DNA of 64,000 bases from an uncultured Methanospirillum sp. (GTDB taxonomy: Archaea; Halobacteriota; Methanomicrobia; Methanomicrobiales; Methanospirillaceae), in assembly GCF_963668475.1 (NCBI RefSeq), contig NZ_OY764544.1, positions 3,343,986-3,407,985 of the forward strand, read 5' to 3'. Position numbers and translations under genes: made by a program. Positions 62,256-64,000 of this stretch are shown here, one piece after another. Under the pieces are notes generated by a model that saw nothing but the letters and a program-made list of their open reading frames with translations, made no database searches and was not told the DNA's origin. How positions within the stretch are numbered: the first letter of the stretch is position 1; the number at the start of each line of letters is the position of its first letter.

Positions 62256-63173
62256 ATGCGAGTTTCCTGCCTGTCCTGTAGTCTCTTCGTTTTATTCATC
62301 CTCATTCCGGTCTGCACCACTGCGGTGATCTCACCCTGGTCAGATCTCACGGTATCTGAAATATCTGCTCCTCTGACAGCAAATCCCGGGTATCCCTACC
62401 CGATCAATGTCACGGTTGAAAACCACGGCAATGCGACATCAGGCCTCATCTCGGTCGGGTTTTACATCTCGACAGATGATCACCTCTCAAAGAATGACAC
62501 CTATATCCAGGTGACTACCGGTGATCCGCTCGCACCCGGAGCATCTGTCGAACTCTCCTCACTGGACACGATGCCTGTAGCCGTTCCTCCCGGCAGTTAC
62601 CGGCTGTTTGCCTATGTGGAGGATCATGAGGGCGATGAGAAGCATCTCCTTGACAACACTGCTATTCTGACCGCTCCCGTCAGGGTTCAGGCACGTCCCC
62701 TTCCCTCTAATGAAACCCTACGCAATGAGGTGGCACGACTCATCTTCTCGATGACCAATAATGTCAGATCTTCAAATAACGTCACGCCACTCATCTGGGA
62801 TGATGACCTTGCCATGCTCGCAGTTACCTACACGGATCGGATGATAACCCAGAGGTTCTTCAGTCACACCGATCCTGACGGGCATGACCAGTCTGACCGT
62901 GCCAAAGCCGCCGGGTACAATACGGTGAAAGAGATCGAAGGAGGAGCGAGGATAGGAGTTGCTGAGAATATTGCATACGTCGGTACCGGCAATGTTGCGG
63001 GCTATGGGTATGTGAACCCCACCGATCCCGAGTCTATTGCAAAAGGTGTCATGACCGGCTGGATGAAGAGCAAAGGGCATCGTGAAAACATCCTCGATCC
63101 CCTTGCCAGTAAGATTGGAGTTGGCCTGAGTTATAACGGTGAATACTGGTATGCAGCTCAGGAATTTTATTAA
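62256..63173 (+). CDS. Secreted CARDB plus CAP (SCP/PR-1) domain protein
   Basis: 305 residues with a signal peptide (LFVLFILIPVCTTA). A CARDB-like beta-sandwich (about 28-140; YPINVTVENHGNATSGLISVGFYIS) is followed by a CAP domain (about 155-305). The CAP signature residues are seen: FFSHTDPDGHDQSDRAKAAG, GVAENIAY and KGHRENILDP, so the His pair and Glu of the cleft are intact. CAP proteins act outside the cell; some bind lipids or cut proteins. The function here is unknown, and no anchor is visible. Confidence 0.85.
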   Translation: MRVSCLSCSLFVLFILIPVCTTAVISPWSDLTVSEISAPLTANPGYPYPINVTVENHGNATSGLISVGFYISTDDHLSKNDTYIQVTTGDPLAPGASVELSSLDTMPVAVPPGSYRLFAYVEDHEGDEKHLLDNTAILTAPVRVQARPLPSNETLRNEVARLIFSMTNNVRSSNNVTPLIWDDDLAMLAVTYTDRMITQRFFSHTDPDGHDQSDRAKAAGYNTVKEIEGGARIGVAENIAYVGTGNVAGYGYVNPTDPESIAKGVMTGWMKSKGHRENILDPLASKIGVGLSYNGEYWYAAQEFY

Positions 63174-63248
63174 CAAGGTGTATGGAATATCATGATTATG
63201 ACCGGAACAGGCAAAAAGTTCACATCCCTGACAGATCGGTGATCATAC

Positions 63249-64000
63249 ATGGACACTCAGACGCCTGACAAGTCAGCTACACTGTCTTGTGATCTCCCTC
63301 CTGCAGGCACCATCTTTCAGGTACTTCCTGATGAAGCCGGAACACTACAGGTCTTGGCGATCATTCCGGGTCTGCCGGAATCGATTAGGGATCAGGGTTC
63401 AGACCTGACCCCTCCGCCAACACTGGATCTCCTGCTTCCGTTGCCTGCTGTCAGCGTTATCAGGGATCTCATCGACGAGGCGACCGGTCAGGGAGAGGTC
63501 CTTTCAGGATATGTCCCATGCGGACGGGAAGGGCAGGATATCAGGGTCATGATCGCCCGCCTCTCAGATGGCACTGTTTCGGTGACCTGGGGCGATAAGG
63601 TCTCGCTTGCCGGGGGTTCGAAGTCGATCCACCTCGGGCACGGTGACACTCCTGATGTTATTTCCCGGCACGATCAGGAGTTCATCTTCAGCTCTTCGAC
63701 CCCGTCGTCATATTCTCTCTTTGGGTTGAGGCCGAGTGAACTGAGTGGGACCTCTCTTCTACATTACGTCCATCCCGAGGATCTTTTACGGGTGAAGTCC
63801 TGTGGTGAACCGCTGATATCAGGTCCCGGGGTCTGCCGGATCCGGTACCGGTTAAGAAACCACCTTAATGAGTACCGCTGGGTTGAATCGGTCTTCACCT
63901 CGACGTTCAGATCAGATAACACGTTCAGCGTGATGATGGCATCCACCCGTGAGATGGACACCATTGTCCGGGCAGAACAGGCAGCAAGGGGTGCGAATGC
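63249..64000 (+). CDS. PAS-domain sensor (histidine kinase likely), 5' part only
   Basis: An open frame from ATG 63249 runs off the end of the window (250 residues). A perfect GGTGATC ribosome site lies four bases upstream. A first PAS-like domain (about 20-125) is followed by a second (about 135-230; SYSLFGLRPSELSGTSLLHY, VHPEDLLRV, RYRLRNHLNEYRWVESVF). The chain then enters a helical linker STREMDTIVRAEQAARGAN of the type that leads into a histidine kinase dimer domain. No membrane helix precedes it. The output domain is outside the window. Confidence 0.75.
   Translation, partial: MDTQTPDKSATLSCDLPPAGTIFQVLPDEAGTLQVLAIIPGLPESIRDQGSDLTPPPTLDLLLPLPAVSVIRDLIDEATGQGEVLSGYVPCGREGQDIRVMIARLSDGTVSVTWGDKVSLAGGSKSIHLGHGDTPDVISRHDQEFIFSSSTPSSYSLFGLRPSELSGTSLLHYVHPEDLLRVKSCGEPLISGPGVCRIRYRLRNHLNEYRWVESVFTSTFRSDNTFSVMMASTREMDTIVRAEQAARGAN

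Noticed and set aside
63192..63242. 16-codon frame between the CAP gene and the PAS sensor
   Set aside because: Too short, with no ribosome site; it ends inside the ribosome site of the next gene.

Overview
This window comes from a methanogenic archaeon, most likely of the order Methanomicrobiales. The evidence is a methenyl-H4MPT cyclohydrolase, methanogenesis marker 12, an archaeal PorCDAB pyruvate:ferredoxin oxidoreductase, ABCE1/RLI, archaeal pelota, an Orc1/Cdc6 initiator, apgM-type phosphoglycerate mutase and many PKD-domain surface proteins. The exact genus cannot be fixed from the sequence alone; the wealth of PKD proteins and a DUF3821-like sheath/S-layer type would fit Methanospirillum or a close relative. 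No tRNA, rRNA, CRISPR array, transposase or integrase was found.

Layout. 1-689: 3' end of an ATP-dependent DNA ligase. 807-28414: a 27.6 kb block of eight exported proteins on the + strand. It starts with a beta-helix/PKD adhesin, a cohesin-like PKD protein, a papain-like protease joined to adhesin modules, and an eight-PKD protein. Then come three paralogous cysteine-rich giants (13339-16752, 17356-20946, 20948-24637) and two proteins carrying a shared 'FYGTV' beta module. The last two giants and the first FYGTV protein form a tight operon. None of the eight ends in an obvious membrane anchor. The block has AT-rich promoters with similar architecture, structured leaders, and T-tract ends.

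28518-33654: a translation quality-control neighbourhood, with RLI/ABCE1 and a small membrane protein (EMC6-like?) on the minus strand, divergent from an NFACT (Rqc2/RqcH/NEMF-type) protein and pelota. 33683-41029: exonuclease III, a TIM-barrel isomerase-like protein, a DUF1858 protein, mch, an Orc1/Cdc6 protein, apgM, a sugar-nucleotide epimerase and methanogenesis marker 12. 41122-41709: a toxin-antitoxin pair whose PIN toxin is broken by a one-base frameshift. 41839-42798: a pentameric ligand-gated ion channel homologue. 42940-45782: porCDAB.

45941-53610: a two-component kinase/regulator pair with overlapping ends, GNAT, DUF1848, an AN1 zinc-finger membrane protein, an ADP-ribosylglycohydrolase, a SufC-like ATPase, a flavin/PNPOx-like protein and a lone PAS protein. 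53738-60972: an MFS exporter, a small Cys protein, pyruvate kinase, a DtxR-FeoA fusion overlapping FeoB, and an aldehyde dehydrogenase. 61163-64000: an acidic Gly/Asp-rich membrane protein, a secreted CARDB-CAP protein, and the first 250 residues of a PAS-domain sensor that runs off the end of the window.

Together the housekeeping genes serve C1 reduction (mch), carbon flow between acetyl-CoA, pyruvate and PEP/3-phosphoglycerate (por, pyk, apgM), iron uptake, and ribosome rescue. The left block builds the cell envelope. The best candidates for undescribed biology are the disulfide-rich three-paralogue surface system with its paired promoters, and the protease that shares its C-terminal module with a neighbouring adhesin.
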